From RH-AL1 sp965198715 (GTDB lineage Bacteria; Pseudomonadota; Alphaproteobacteria; Rhizobiales; Beijerinckiaceae): a stretch of DNA of 64,000 nucleotides. The stretch spans positions 1 through 64,000 of the forward strand of contig CBDAPV010000002.1 in NCBI GenBank assembly GCA_965198715.1. The letters run 5' to 3'. The notes beneath the pieces were generated by a model. The model was not told where the DNA came from and made no database searches. It saw nothing but the letters and a program-made list of their open reading frames with translations. Position numbers and translations under genes: made by a program. Positions 1 to 8,810 of the stretch are shown here, piece by piece (position 1 is the stretch's first letter; each line of letters starts with the position of its first letter).

Positions 1-891
1 GACCAGCCGGTCGCCGACTTCATCCCCGCCTTCGCCGACCTCGACGTTCTGGACGCGGACGGCGTGCGCGCGCCGGCGCTCGCGCCTCCCAGCGTCCAGG
101 ACCTGCTGCGCCACACTGCCGGGCTCGCCTACGCCTACCTCGGCGACAGTCCGGCGCGGCGCGCGCTGGCCGCCGACGGCTTCTTCCGCGAGGACCTCGA
201 CAACGGGGCCTTCGCCGCGCGCCTCGCCGCGCTGCCGCTGGAGCACCAGCCCGGCACGGTCTGGCACTATTCCCACGCCACCGACGTGCTCGGCCGCGTG
301 CTGGAAGTCGCCGCCGGCGCGGCCGACCTGCAGGCCGTCCTCGACGAGGCGCTGCTGCGCCCGCTCGGCATGGGCGAGACGCTGTTCCGCCTGCCGCGGT
401 CACAGGCCGGCCGGGTGGCCGAGCCGCTGCCGCAAGCGCCGGGGCAGCGCCCGATCTTCGGCGACCCCTGCGTGCCGCACCGCGGCCAGCGCGGCAACGG
501 CGGCCTGGTCTCGACGATGGCGGATTACGCCCGCTTCCTGCGCATGATGCTCGCCGACGGCCGGCACGAGGGCGCGCGGCTGCTGGCCCCGGCCACGGTG
601 CGGCTGATGACGGCCGACCATCTCGGCCCTCTGGGGCGCGGCGCCTACTACCCGCCGGGGCCGGGCTACGGCTTCGGGCTCGGCGTCGCCGTGCGGCTGG
701 TACCGGGCGAGGCGCCGTTCCCCGGCTCGGTCGGCGACTGGTGGTGGAGCGGTGTCGGCGGCACCTACTTCTGGGTCGATCCCGCCGCGGGCTTCTTCGC
801 CATCGTCATGATGCAGACGAGCTCGGCGGAGCAGCGCCAGCACTACCGCACGCTGGCGCGGGGGATGATCTACGCGGCGCTGGAGGGTTGA
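1..891 (+). CDS. Serine hydrolase, beta-lactamase/class C family (5' partial)
   Basis: The frame is open from base 1, so the start lies outside the window; about 296 residues are seen. The text around VQDLLRHTAGLAY and the later Tyr-Ser-His at about residue 90 match the DxVxxYLPEF / LLxHTSGL / YSN landmarks of the beta-lactamase (Pfam PF00144) esterase and DD-peptidase-like family. The upstream SxxK nucleophile motif is not in the window. The C-terminal part has GNGGLVSTMADYARFLRMML and a Gly-rich stretch with a WWWSG motif, as in the family's carboxyl region. These proteins act as esterases or peptidases on unknown substrates, and the substrate cannot be told here. It ends with TGA. Confidence 0.85.
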   Translation, partial: DQPVADFIPAFADLDVLDADGVRAPALAPPSVQDLLRHTAGLAYAYLGDSPARRALAADGFFREDLDNGAFAARLAALPLEHQPGTVWHYSHATDVLGRVLEVAAGAADLQAVLDEALLRPLGMGETLFRLPRSQAGRVAEPLPQAPGQRPIFGDPCVPHRGQRGNGGLVSTMADYARFLRMMLADGRHEGARLLAPATVRLMTADHLGPLGRGAYYPPGPGYGFGLGVAVRLVPGEAPFPGSVGDWWWSGVGGTYFWVDPAAGFFAIVMMQTSSAEQRQHYRTLARGMIYAALEG

Positions 892-1085
892 CAAGAACGG
901 CATCTCGCCATGTCGTCTTGTCAGCTCGAAGACTATAAGCCTGTTGTAGCGTTCGTAGGGTCTAGTTAGCTAGGCTCAGGCAGGAGGACCACTTTCGTCC
1001 ACCGTCTGCTTGATTAGGTCGCGAACTTCGTTTCTGGGAAGCAGACGTAGCTCTTGGGTATAATCTGGCGTTAGGCATTCATCCA

Positions 1086-1973
1086 ATGACAGCTCAATCT
1101 GTGCCTCTTCGTCGTGACATCGTCGTCGTGACCGGAGCTTCTACTGGGATCGGTGCCGCCACCGCCCGCGAACTCGCCGGGCGCGGTTTTCACGTCCTGG
1201 CCGGCATACGCCGAGGCGCGGACGCCGAGGCGCTCCAGGCGACGAACCTGGAGCCGGTCGCGCTCGACATCACCAACGAGGCCGAGATTGCCGCGCTCGT
1301 AAAGCGCATCACGGACGACCCTGAGCAGCGTCCGTTACGCGCCCTGGTCAATAATGCCGGCATCGGGGCCAACGCGCCCGTGGAAGTGCTGCCGTTGCCT
1401 GAGTGGCGCCGGCTGTTCGAGGTCAACTTCTTCGGCCACGTCGCGATGACGCAAGCGTTGTTACCCGCGCTCATCGAAAACCGTGGGACGGTCGTCAACA
1501 TCTCCTCCGTCGGCGGCAAGATGGCAATGGCAACCTACGGCCCTTACGCGAGCACGAAGTTCGCTCTCGAAGCCGTCAGCGACTCCTTACGCCGGGAAGT
1601 CGAGCCGCTTGGCGTGAAGGTGGTCGTGGTCGAACCGGGCGCGATTGTTTCCGAAATGTCCGGGCGTGTTGGCGTTACGGCCGAGCGTATGACGAGCGAA
1701 ATGACCGCCGAACAGCGCGGTCGCTACAGCACGCTTATTCAGGCAGTCGTGTCACAGGCCGAGGCGGCTATTGCCAAGGGCTTGCCCGCCGAGTCGGCAG
1801 GTCGGGTCATCGCCGACGCAATCACCAGCAAGCGGCCCCATACTCGCTACACTGTCAGTCGCGAGGCAGCGATCATCGTCCGGCTTGCTCGTTTCCTCTC
1901 GGACCGAAGGCTTGACAGCCTTCTCGCCCGCAGTCTCAAGCCCTATTTTTCCAAGGGTTTGAAGACGAGGTAA
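1086..1973 (+). CDS. SDR family NAD(P)-dependent oxidoreductase
   Basis: A classical short-chain dehydrogenase of 295 residues. The TGASTGIG cofactor loop is at residues 16-23, NNAG at 89-92, and the catalytic set is Ser141, Tyr154 and Lys158 (YxxxK). The C-terminal region (about 180-290) is longer than in the minimal SDR fold and resembles the retinol-dehydrogenase-like subgroup acting on hydrophobic alcohols or ketones, but the substrate is unknown. It stands alone, with about 190 bp of featureless DNA upstream and the PIN toxin gene convergent downstream. The ATG at 1086 is the first in frame and sits 10 residues before the Rossmann strand. Confidence 0.9.
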   Translation: MTAQSVPLRRDIVVVTGASTGIGAATARELAGRGFHVLAGIRRGADAEALQATNLEPVALDITNEAEIAALVKRITDDPEQRPLRALVNNAGIGANAPVEVLPLPEWRRLFEVNFFGHVAMTQALLPALIENRGTVVNISSVGGKMAMATYGPYASTKFALEAVSDSLRREVEPLGVKVVVVEPGAIVSEMSGRVGVTAERMTSEMTAEQRGRYSTLIQAVVSQAEAAIAKGLPAESAGRVIADAITSKRPHTRYTVSREAAIIVRLARFLSDRRLDSLLARSLKPYFSKGLKTR

Positions 1974-2146
1974 GCGCGTAAGTGTTCGTGCCAGCCCAAT
2001 CTCGGTTGCACTCTAAATTGTCATTGCACCAAAGTGTTCTCAGCTCGCTTTTGCGAGGCTCGCTTCCGCCGCCTCGATCCTACCTGACGTTGTCGGTCCA
2101 CCGTGCGCCCTCGGGCTGCCGCGCGGTCGAGGGCTTCGTCCGCGGA

Positions 2147-2608
2147 TCAGATCAGGCCCTTTCGCTCTGCCAACCTGAGCCAATCGCCCGTCGTGATCGC
2201 GTAGGCCCGCTCCGGAAGGATGATGGTTCGCTTCTCGAGATCCCTGTCTTCGAAGATCAGGAACAGGTGACGCGACGGGTGGTACTCGGCCGTCGTCGCG
2301 AGAACCTCCAAGGCCGCCGCCTCACCCATTCCCCTTATCGGTCTGCCATCGCTGAGGCGCTGCAATTGATCCTGCCCGATCTCCGTTGGGCGGGTCGAGA
2401 CCTGGTCATCGTTGCGGGCGATCCACTCGATCAGCTCCGACGCGCCCGGTGCGCCTTCGAAACGCGTCGCTTCGACCCAGACCGCATCCGGGATGACGAC
2501 CCGCAGCCCCGGCGCCGTGAGCGCATGGAGATGATCGCCCAGCGCCAGGGTGATCAACGGCGAGGCGTCGGTGACGATCAGGTCGTCTGTGGTCTGCGAG
2601 ACCGTCAC
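2147..2608 (-). CDS. PIN-domain protein, probable type II toxin
   Basis: A 153-residue protein starting at GTG 2608. It begins VTDASPLITLA, the first PIN aspartate, followed by VWVEATR (acidic residue 2), GEAAALEV (acidic residue 3) and FEDRDLEK near residue 122 (acidic residue 4). That is the four-acid layout of PIN ribonucleases of the VapC or DUF3368 type. The GTG overlaps the stop of the 54-residue gene upstream (GTGA), the typical antitoxin-toxin arrangement. A longer reading from ATG 2821 would add 71 Arg/Pro-rich residues with no family likeness and would run through the antitoxin in another frame, so the GTG start is preferred. Confidence 0.72.
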   Translation of the reverse strand: MTVSQTTDDLIVTDASPLITLALGDHLHALTAPGLRVVIPDAVWVEATRFEGAPGASELIEWIARNDDQVSTRPTEIGQDQLQRLSDGRPIRGMGEAAALEVLATTAEYHPSRHLFLIFEDRDLEKRTIILPERAYAITTGDWLRLAERKGLI

Positions 2609-2769
2609 GGTTTCAGGACGGCGGCCAGCCTCTCCAACCCCGCCCGACGCGTCTCCACGTTCGGGCCGACCATGGCGGCGAGGGGTGGGCGTTTGCCGAG
2701 CTCGGCGAGATCGGAGAGGAGTTCGATCATGCTCTCGTGGCCGGCGCGGCGGAGCTCGTGAATCGACAT
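2605..2769 (-). CDS. Small protein, probable antitoxin partner of the PIN toxin
   Basis: A 54-codon frame (MSIHELRRAGHES to RLAAVLKP) immediately upstream of, and overlapping by four bases (GTGA), the PIN-domain gene on the same strand. It is rich in Leu, Glu and Arg and reads as an amphipathic helical peptide. The frame is open upstream only to a stop at 2818-2820, so an earlier non-ATG start could add up to about 16 residues (LRYARGE and so on). I see no recognisable DNA-binding domain. The assignment rests on position, overlap and size rather than sequence family. Confidence 0.55.
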   Translation of the reverse strand: MSIHELRRAGHESMIELLSDLAELGKRPPLAAMVGPNVETRRAGLERLAAVLKP

Positions 2770-2817
2770 CTCGCCGCGCGCGTAGCGAAGCGCAAGCGCC
2801 CCGACGCGTGGGGATGT

Positions 2818-3200
2818 TCATTCATTTGGGAGGAGATGATCGTGCCCATCACTTACGCGGCCGACCGCGCGAAGGCCGAAGAGATCATGCTGGAGGCCAC
2901 GCGCAAGCACGCCGTCGATCCCGGTTCGGTCGCCGCCGAGGCCAAGCGGAACCTGCAGGAGCGCTTCGGCGTCGAGCCGCTCGAGCTGGCCGCCGCGCGT
3001 GTTCTACCGCATTACCGACAATTGGTTGGAGTTGACAGTGCGCTTGCACCAGATTCGCGGCGTCAAGGACGCGATCAGCCGCGACATGCTGATCGGGCTC
3101 AGACGCCGTCGGCATCGGCATTGCCTCCTCGACCTACGACATCGGCGGCCTGCCGGCGCTCGAGCTGCGGCGCGGCAAAGCGGCGGGCCGGGTGGCGTGA
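2818..3200 (+). pseudogene. Decayed C-terminal part of an MscS-type mechanosensitive channel
   Basis: Three frames in succession encode what looks like the cytoplasmic C-terminus of a small-conductance mechanosensitive channel. WEEMIVPITYAADRAKAEEI...RFGVEPLELAA comes first, then after a frameshift near 3000 FYRITDNWLELTVR and KDAISRDMLIGL, and after another near 3100 GIGIASSTYDIGGLPALELRRGK and a TGA. The order and spacing match the end of MscS proteins of the large soluble-domain type. The membrane part is missing: the sequence starts abruptly a few tens of bases from the antitoxin gene on the other strand. It is clearly not expressed as an intact protein. An insertion or deletion that brought in the toxin-antitoxin pair may have truncated it (inference). 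Confidence 0.65.
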
Positions 3201-3415
3201 TGATCACGCATGCTCCGGCTTCGCCACCGACAATAGGCCGAGGAAGCGCCGCCGGCGCGCGTCGCGATCTCGCCGTCGAATCCGTTGCTGCAAGAGACTT
3301 CCCGGCGCCTGCGCTGCCGGTAGTGTGCGTCCGAGGAAGGCGAGCCCGAAAAGCTCGTCCTGCGACTTGGGTTCCGCAAAAAGTCCGGGGTGGGCCAGGA
3401 CCTGAGGACTTCGCC

Positions 3416-4375
3416 CTACTGCTCGTCGAGCGGGTCCGCCGCGCGCGGCGGGCGCCGCGTGTAGCCACCGTCGTCGCCGCCGCCCTGATCGACGTCCATG
3501 TTGTCGTCGCGCTGCTTGCGCGAGGCGCGCCGCGGGGCTGGAGCGTCGTCGTCGCTGTCCTTGTAGCCGGCCTCGGAGGTGCCGGCGAGGCGGGTGGCGA
3601 AATAGGCGATGGTGCGCGAATACACCTTGCTCTTGTTCCACTCCTGGATCGCGGCGAAGTTCGGCTCGCCGGGTGCCCAGCCGGCGCCGCGCTGCCAGCC
3701 GTGCTGCTGGAGGAAATGCGCGGTGGAGGCGAGCACGTCGGCGGCGTTGTGGTTGAGGTCGGGCGAGCCGCCGCCGCCGTAGCTCACGGCGGACTTGATG
3801 TAGGTCGAGGGCATGAACTGGGTCTGGCCGATCTCGCCGGCCCAGGCCGAGCGCGAGGAGCCCGAGGCGGCGCCGCGCTGCACCATGCGCAGGGCGTCGA
3901 AGAGTTCCGCGCGGAACATGTCCGAGCGGCGGCAATCGTAGGCCAGCGTCGCGATGGAGCGGATCATCGAGAAGTTGCCGCTGGTCGAGCCGAAATCGGT
4001 CTCGAGGCCCCAGATGGCCAGCAACACCGGCGGCGACACGCCGTAGCGCGCCTCGATGCTCTTGAAGATGGGGGCGTAGCGCTTCTCCAGCGCGTGGGCG
4101 CGGCCCAGCCGCGGCGGCACCATGCGCTGGGAGAACTGCTCGAAGCTCTGGCGGAACACGCCTTGGCCGTGGTCGCGGCGGACGACGCTCGGGTCGAGCG
4201 TGACGCCGGAGAGGCCTTCGTCGACCGCGTTGGCCGAAATGCCCTGGGCGATCGCCTCCTGCTTGACCTTGGCGAGCCAGGACGGAAAGTCGCCGTGGCA
4301 GCCGCCGGCCGCCAGGGCGGGGCCGGCCGAGGCCAAGCCCAGTACACTGATCACAACCGCTAGACGCTTGCGCAT
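3416..4375 (-). CDS. Lytic murein transglycosylase, MltB family
   Basis: A 319-residue exported protein. Start ATG 4375 is preferred because it opens a clear signal peptide (MRKRLAVVISVLGLASAGPALA) behind GGAGGGG; an upstream ATG at 4426 would add 17 residues in front of the signal. The catalytic Glu is E125 in IWGLETDFGS. GEIGQTQFMPSTY is the family substrate-groove motif, and DVLASTAHFLQQHGW is also diagnostic. It cleaves peptidoglycan glycan strands with formation of 1,6-anhydromuramic ends in the periplasm. The last 60 residues are Asp/Arg-rich and low in complexity, and carry no peptidoglycan-binding domain. The symbol mltB is withheld because alphaproteobacteria carry several paralogues. 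Confidence 0.9.
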   Translation of the reverse strand: MRKRLAVVISVLGLASAGPALAAGGCHGDFPSWLAKVKQEAIAQGISANAVDEGLSGVTLDPSVVRRDHGQGVFRQSFEQFSQRMVPPRLGRAHALEKRYAPIFKSIEARYGVSPPVLLAIWGLETDFGSTSGNFSMIRSIATLAYDCRRSDMFRAELFDALRMVQRGAASGSSRSAWAGEIGQTQFMPSTYIKSAVSYGGGGSPDLNHNAADVLASTAHFLQQHGWQRGAGWAPGEPNFAAIQEWNKSKVYSRTIAYFATRLAGTSEAGYKDSDDDAPAPRRASRKQRDDNMDVDQGGGDDGGYTRRPPRAADPLDEQ

Positions 4376-4460
4376 CGTCCCCTCCGCCGTGTCACGAGCA
4401 AAAGCAGGCTTCTGCGGCAGAGGCAAGGCGATGGCGGCCGCTCGCTGGCCCGATGGCTGC

Positions 4461-4561
4461 TAGAGCATCGGACGATGAATGGAGTCGCTTCGCGACGCCA
4501 TTCCTGTCCTCGCTACGATTTTCTTTGTCGGAGCAAGTCCGCAACAGCGGACGTTGCTCTA
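4461..4561. repeat. Dispersed MITE-like repeat, copy A
   Basis: A 101-bp element bounded by TAGAGCA and its complement TGCTCTA. Internally it has two hairpins (GGAGTCGCTTCGCGACGCC and GTCCGCAACAGCGGAC). The same order of landmarks, inverted, is found at 58839-58942, and a partial degenerate copy lies near 62109-62166. It sits 28 bp ahead of the transglutaminase start. Confidence 0.75.
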
Positions 4562-4589
4562 AGGCGGCAACCAGAACCCCGGAGGTCCC

Positions 4590-5438
4590 ATGCGCTTCAA
4601 GCTCGGGTGCACGCTGTCCTACACGGCCGAACATGACATGCCGTTCCTGTTCAACGTGGAGGCGCAGCGCTTCGCCGCGCAGACCATCGAGCACGAGAGC
4701 CTGACGACCACGCCGCAGGCGCCGCTCGATGCCTGGGTCATGCCCGAGAGCGGCAACCGCTACGTCCGCGCCCTGGCGCCGGCCGGCAAGTTCACGCTGA
4801 ACTACGAGGCGACCGTCGACCTCAAGTACACGCTGGAGGATCCGGTGCTGGTTACCGAGCTGATGCCGAGCACGCTGCCGCTCTCGGTGTTCCCGCACCT
4901 CTACCCCAGCCGCTACTGCCAGTCCGACAAGCTGGAGCGGTTCGCCAACACCACCTTCGGCCATTGCTCGCCCGGCTATTTCCGCGTCGCCGAGATCTGC
5001 AACTGGATCCACGGCTACGTCGCCTACGAGGGAGGCGTCTCGGACGCGATGACCTCGGCCTTCGACACCGTGACCCAGCGCGCCGGCGTGTGCCGCGACT
5101 TCGCCCACCTGGCGGTGGCGCTGTGCCGGACCATGGCGATCCCGGCGCGCTACGTCAGCGCCTACGCCTTCCGCCTGCAGCCGCCCGACTTCCACGCCGT
5201 GTTCGAGGCGTTCCTGCTGGGGCCCAACGGGCCGGGCTGGTACATCTTCGACGCCACCCGCATGGCCGATCCGTCCGGGCTGGTGCGCATCGGCGTCGGC
5301 CGCGACGCCGCCGACGTGGCCTTCGCCAGCCCCTACGGCTCGTGCCAGTACGACGCCCCGCAGGTGTGGATCGAGGCGATCGATCCGGCGCCGGAGGCCA
5401 CGGTGCAGGCGGTGCTGAGCGAGCCCTACGCCGGCTGA
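4590..5438 (+). CDS. Transglutaminase-like cysteine protease family protein
   Basis: A 282-residue cytosolic protein with the transglutaminase core fold (PF01841). The catalytic triad is Cys168 (QRAGVCRDFAHLA), His202 (PDFHAVFEAF) and Asp221 (YIFDATRM). The N-terminal 100 residues form the beta-rich module found in bacterial members. Such proteins are usually amide-bond hydrolases rather than cross-linkers; substrates are unknown. No signal peptide is seen. The start is preceded by CGGAGGT. It is flanked by MltB, divergently, and by YeiH 94 bp downstream, which is not obviously co-functional. Confidence 0.88.
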   Translation: MRFKLGCTLSYTAEHDMPFLFNVEAQRFAAQTIEHESLTTTPQAPLDAWVMPESGNRYVRALAPAGKFTLNYEATVDLKYTLEDPVLVTELMPSTLPLSVFPHLYPSRYCQSDKLERFANTTFGHCSPGYFRVAEICNWIHGYVAYEGGVSDAMTSAFDTVTQRAGVCRDFAHLAVALCRTMAIPARYVSAYAFRLQPPDFHAVFEAFLLGPNGPGWYIFDATRMADPSGLVRIGVGRDAADVAFASPYGSCQYDAPQVWIEAIDPAPEATVQAVLSEPYAG

Positions 5439-5532
5439 TCAATCGTCTGTCGCGATCAATCCGATCGAGCGCGGCGCGGTGGACTCGCGACCCTCGCACG
5501 GGCATCCCTCGCGGTGACATGCAGGGGGTGAA

Positions 5533-6582
5533 ATGATCGGAACGCGCGTCCTACCGGGGCTGCTTCTCTGCATCGGAATCACGCTGGTCGCGACCGCGCT
5601 TCAGGTGGTCGAGACCAGCCTCGTCGGCCAGCCTTACATCGAGGCCCTGGTGCTGGCGATCCTGCTCGGCGTCGCCGTTCGCACCGCCTGGACGCCGGGC
5701 TTGCGCTGGCGGCCGGGCATCGAGCTCAGCGCCAAGACCTTGCTGGAAATCGCCGTGATGCTGCTCGGTGCCTCGGTCAGCGTCGCGGCCGTGCAGGCGC
5801 TGGGCCTGGCGCTGATCGGCGGTATCGTCGCCATCGTGCTGTTCGCCATCGCCACAAGCTACGCGATCTGCCGGGCGCTTCGCATTCCGCAGCGCATGGC
5901 GATCCTGATCGCCTGCGGCAACTCCATCTGCGGCAACAGCGCCATCGCCGCCGTGGCACCGATCATCGGGGCCGACGGCGACGACATCGCCTCCTCCATC
6001 GCCTTCACCGCGGTGCTCGGCGTCGCCACCGTGCTGCTGCTGCCCTTCCTCGTGCCGCTGCTGCACATGAGCCTGCCGCAATACGGCGTGCTCGCCGGCC
6101 TTACCGTCTACGCCGTGCCGCAGGTGCTGGCGGCGACGCTGCCGATCGGCGCTTTGTCGAACCAGGTCGGCACCGTGGTGAAGCTGGTGCGCGTGCTGAT
6201 GCTCGGCCCCGTCGTGCTGGTGATGAGCCTGCTCACCGGCTTCCTGCGCGACGAGACCGACGAGGCGGCGCCGGAAGTCACCGCCGGAGACCGGCCCAAG
6301 CGCGGACGTCCCGCGCTGCACCAGCTCGTGCCGTGGTTCATCGTCGGCTTCCTCGTGGTGGCCGGGCTGCGCACCGCCGGGCTGATCCCGGCCGCGGTGC
6401 TGAAGCCGACCGCTTTCGTCGCGACGCAGCTTACCGTCATTTCGATGGCGGCGCTCGGCCTCGGCGTCGACGTGCGCGCCGTCGCACGCGCCGGGCTGCG
6501 CGTGACCAGCGCCGTGACGCTGTCGCTCGTCGTGCTGGGCGCGATCAGCCTGGGGTTGATCTACGGGCTGCACGTGGCTTGA
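5533..6582 (+). CDS. YeiH/UPF0324 family putative sulfate exporter
   Basis: A 349-residue integral membrane protein with about ten hydrophobic segments. Landmarks are the early AILLGVAVR and LLEIAVMLLGASVS segments, the paired CGNSICGNSAIAAVAPII motif near residues 125-142, and VPQVLAATLPIG. These identify the UPF0324 (YeiH, PF03601) family, annotated as putative sulfate exporters; transport has not been firmly shown for most members. A GGGGGTGAA ribosome site precedes the ATG. It could relate to sulfur flux from the thiosulfate dehydrogenase pair elsewhere in the window, but they are 18 kb apart, so that is only speculation. Confidence 0.88.
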   Translation: MIGTRVLPGLLLCIGITLVATALQVVETSLVGQPYIEALVLAILLGVAVRTAWTPGLRWRPGIELSAKTLLEIAVMLLGASVSVAAVQALGLALIGGIVAIVLFAIATSYAICRALRIPQRMAILIACGNSICGNSAIAAVAPIIGADGDDIASSIAFTAVLGVATVLLLPFLVPLLHMSLPQYGVLAGLTVYAVPQVLAATLPIGALSNQVGTVVKLVRVLMLGPVVLVMSLLTGFLRDETDEAAPEVTAGDRPKRGRPALHQLVPWFIVGFLVVAGLRTAGLIPAAVLKPTAFVATQLTVISMAALGLGVDVRAVARAGLRVTSAVTLSLVVLGAISLGLIYGLHVA

Positions 6583-6621
6583 GCGTGGGCCGGGCGCCCG
6601 ACGATCCTAATCTCGCGCGCC

Positions 6622-7656
6622 TTACGCCGCCTGCTTGTGCGGCTGGATCAGCTTGCGATTGACCAGCGCCTCGGCGATCTGTACCGCGTTGAGCGCCGCG
6701 CCCTTGCGCAGGTTGTCGGAGACGCACCAAAGCACGAGGCCGTTGTCGACGGTCGGGTCGTCGCGGATGCGCGAGATGTAGGTCGCGTCCTCGCCGGCCG
6801 CCTCGTGGGGCGTGATGTAGCCGCCGGTCTCGCGCTTGTCGATGACGAGGCAGCCCGGCGCCTCGCGCAGGATGTTGCGCGCCTCCTCGGCCGAGATCGG
6901 GTTCTCGAACTCGATGTTCACCGCTTCCGAATGGCCGATGAACACCGGAACGCGCACGCAGGTGGCGGTGAGCTTGATCTTGGGGTCGAGGATCTTCTTG
7001 GTCTCGACCACCATCTTCCACTCTTCCTTGGTATAGCCGTCCTCCATGAAGACGTCGATCTCGGGAATGACGTTGAAGGCGATGCGCTTGGGGAACCTGT
7101 GGCTCTGCACGGGGTCGGAGACGAACACCGCGCGGGTCTGGGCGAAGAGCTCGTCCATCGCCTCCTTGCCGGCGCCGGAGACCGACTGGTAGGTCGAGAC
7201 CACGACGCGGGTGATCTTGGCATGGTCGTGCAGCGGCTTCAGCGCCACCACGAGCTGCGCGGTCGAGCAGTTCGGGTTGGCGATGATGTTCTTCTTGGCG
7301 AAGCCCGCCAGCGCGTCGGCGTTGACCTCGGGCACCACCAGAGGGACGTCCGGGTCCATCCGCCATTGCGAGGAATTGTCGATCACGACGCAGCCCTGGG
7401 CGGCGATGCGCGGCGACCATTCCTTGGAGACGGTGCCGCCGGCCGACATCAGGCAGATGTCGGTGCCCTTGAAGTCGTAGTTCTCGAGCGACTTGCACTT
7501 GAGGGTCTTGTCGCCGAACGAGACCTCCTGGTGCAGCGAGCGCGACGAGGCCAGCGCCACGACCTCGTCAGCCGGGAAGCGGCGCTCGGCGAGGATGTCG
7601 AGTATCTCGCGGCCCACATTGCCCGTGGCGCCGACCACGGCGACCTTGAAACCCAT
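6622..7656 (-). CDS. asd: Aspartate-semialdehyde dehydrogenase
   Basis: A 344-residue enzyme that reduces L-aspartyl-4-phosphate to the semialdehyde with NADPH, at the branch to lysine, diaminopimelate, threonine and methionine. The NADP loop is GATGNVG (residues 9-15). The catalytic Cys130 lies in NPNCSTAQ, followed by the diagnostic VVSTYQSVSGAGKEAMDEL; His and Arg ligands follow in RVPVFIGHSEAVNIEF. ATG 7656 begins MGFKVAVVGATG and is preceded by GGAG, so upstream in-frame codons to 7788 are non-coding. It is convergent with the YeiH gene; a GC-rich inverted repeat at about 6588-6602 lies between the two stops. Confidence 0.95.
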   Translation of the reverse strand: MGFKVAVVGATGNVGREILDILAERRFPADEVVALASSRSLHQEVSFGDKTLKCKSLENYDFKGTDICLMSAGGTVSKEWSPRIAAQGCVVIDNSSQWRMDPDVPLVVPEVNADALAGFAKKNIIANPNCSTAQLVVALKPLHDHAKITRVVVSTYQSVSGAGKEAMDELFAQTRAVFVSDPVQSHRFPKRIAFNVIPEIDVFMEDGYTKEEWKMVVETKKILDPKIKLTATCVRVPVFIGHSEAVNIEFENPISAEEARNILREAPGCLVIDKRETGGYITPHEAAGEDATYISRIRDDPTVDNGLVLWCVSDNLRKGAALNAVQIAEALVNRKLIQPHKQAA

Positions 7657-7796
7657 CGTGAATGATCTCCGAACGGCCAGCGCGCTGCCTGGACCTTGGG
7701 GAGCACGGTCCGGCGGTAACGCGTTGTTGACACTGTTTGCCAGTCCTAGCGCGGGCTTAAGCTCCGACTCAAGCCCGAGGTGCAGCATCGCCTACC

Positions 7797-8730
7797 ATGA
7801 GCGACGCCGTCCTCCCCACCCCGCCACGGATCCGGTCGCTCGGCGGATCCCTGACGTGGCCGCCTAGATGCTGGACTTGGCTAGCGATGACCCGACCAGC
7901 GTGGCGTCCGGCCCGGATGCGGGTTTGGGCCGGCGACCGGCGCCGGCCCAAGGCGCCGGCCCTGCCAAGGGTGAGCATCGCGGTGCGCGCGGCGATGGCC
8001 ACGGGCACGCTCGCGCTCGTCTTCGGGCTGCTGGCGATGGTCGCAGCCGCTCTCACGCGGCTGCACGCCAGCTCCTCGGACCCAACCCTGCCGCCGCCGC
8101 CGCCGGAATGGACCGATGTCCCGCGCCCGGTCCACATCTTTGATCTCGAGTCGCCGTTGCTACGCAGGTTGCCGGCGGCCTATTCGGCGAGGCGCCGCCC
8201 GGCCGGCGACGGCCGCGAGGACGTGCTCGCCTACGGCACACCCGGCCTCGACGCGCCGGCGCTGCGGCTCCGGCTCAGCCGCCGGGGCAGCGAGGCCGCC
8301 GCTGTTCGCCGCGATCGCGCTGCAAGCCGCCGAGACCAGCCTGTCGATCGAGCGATCCGGCGTCGCCGATCTCATGCCGACGCGCTTCGGCACGTTCGAG
8401 ATCGCCGATGTCACGCTGACCGACGGTTCGGTCGCCCGCGTGCCGTGCAGTGGCTTCCGCCTCGCCCTCGCCGCGCCGGCGTTCACGATCTCGGGATTGG
8501 CTTGCGGCCGGCCGGGCGAGCCGGTGACGCGCACGACCCTCGCCTGCCTGGTCGACCGGCTGGATCTCGCCTCCGGCGGCGACGACCGGGCGATGATCGA
8601 CTTCTTCGCCGCCAGCGAGCGGCGCAGAGACGCGGCCTGCGCCGGTGCCAGGCTCGCGCCGGACGGAATGCACGCCGCATGGCTGGACGACAAACCTGTC
8701 ACACACCGTAGAACTTCACGGCATCATTAA
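7797..8730 (+). pseudogene. Frameshifted gene for a conserved membrane-anchored protein
   Basis: Two overlapping frames join into one plausible protein. The first contains a membrane segment (MATGTLALVFGLLAMVAAAL, about residues 67-86), PVHIFDLESPLLRRLPAAYSARR and REDVLAYGTPGLDAPALRLRLSRRGSEA. The second, one base out, continues LFAAIALQAAETSLSIERSG, MPTRFGTFEIADVTL, ACGRPGEPV, LACLVDRLDLASGGDDRAMIDFFAA and ERRRDAAC. The switch lies between about 8290 and 8312. The Cys-rich second half looks like real coding sequence. I recall similar uncharacterised proteins in Rhizobiales but cannot name a family. It may be a true mutation or a sequencing error. The start is uncertain (7797 or ATG 7917). 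Confidence 0.55.
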
Positions 8731-8810
8731 GGAAATCGTACGCCACTTCCGCGACGCTGAACTAAGATGCTCCGATCAGCGTTGTCGGTTCGGAAGAGGG
8801 GACTTCTACC

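Noticed and set aside
2999..4363. A 454-codon plus-strand frame across the MscS remnant and MltB
   Set aside because: Only its first few codons match MscS (a frameshifted piece); the rest is antisense to the MltB-type gene.
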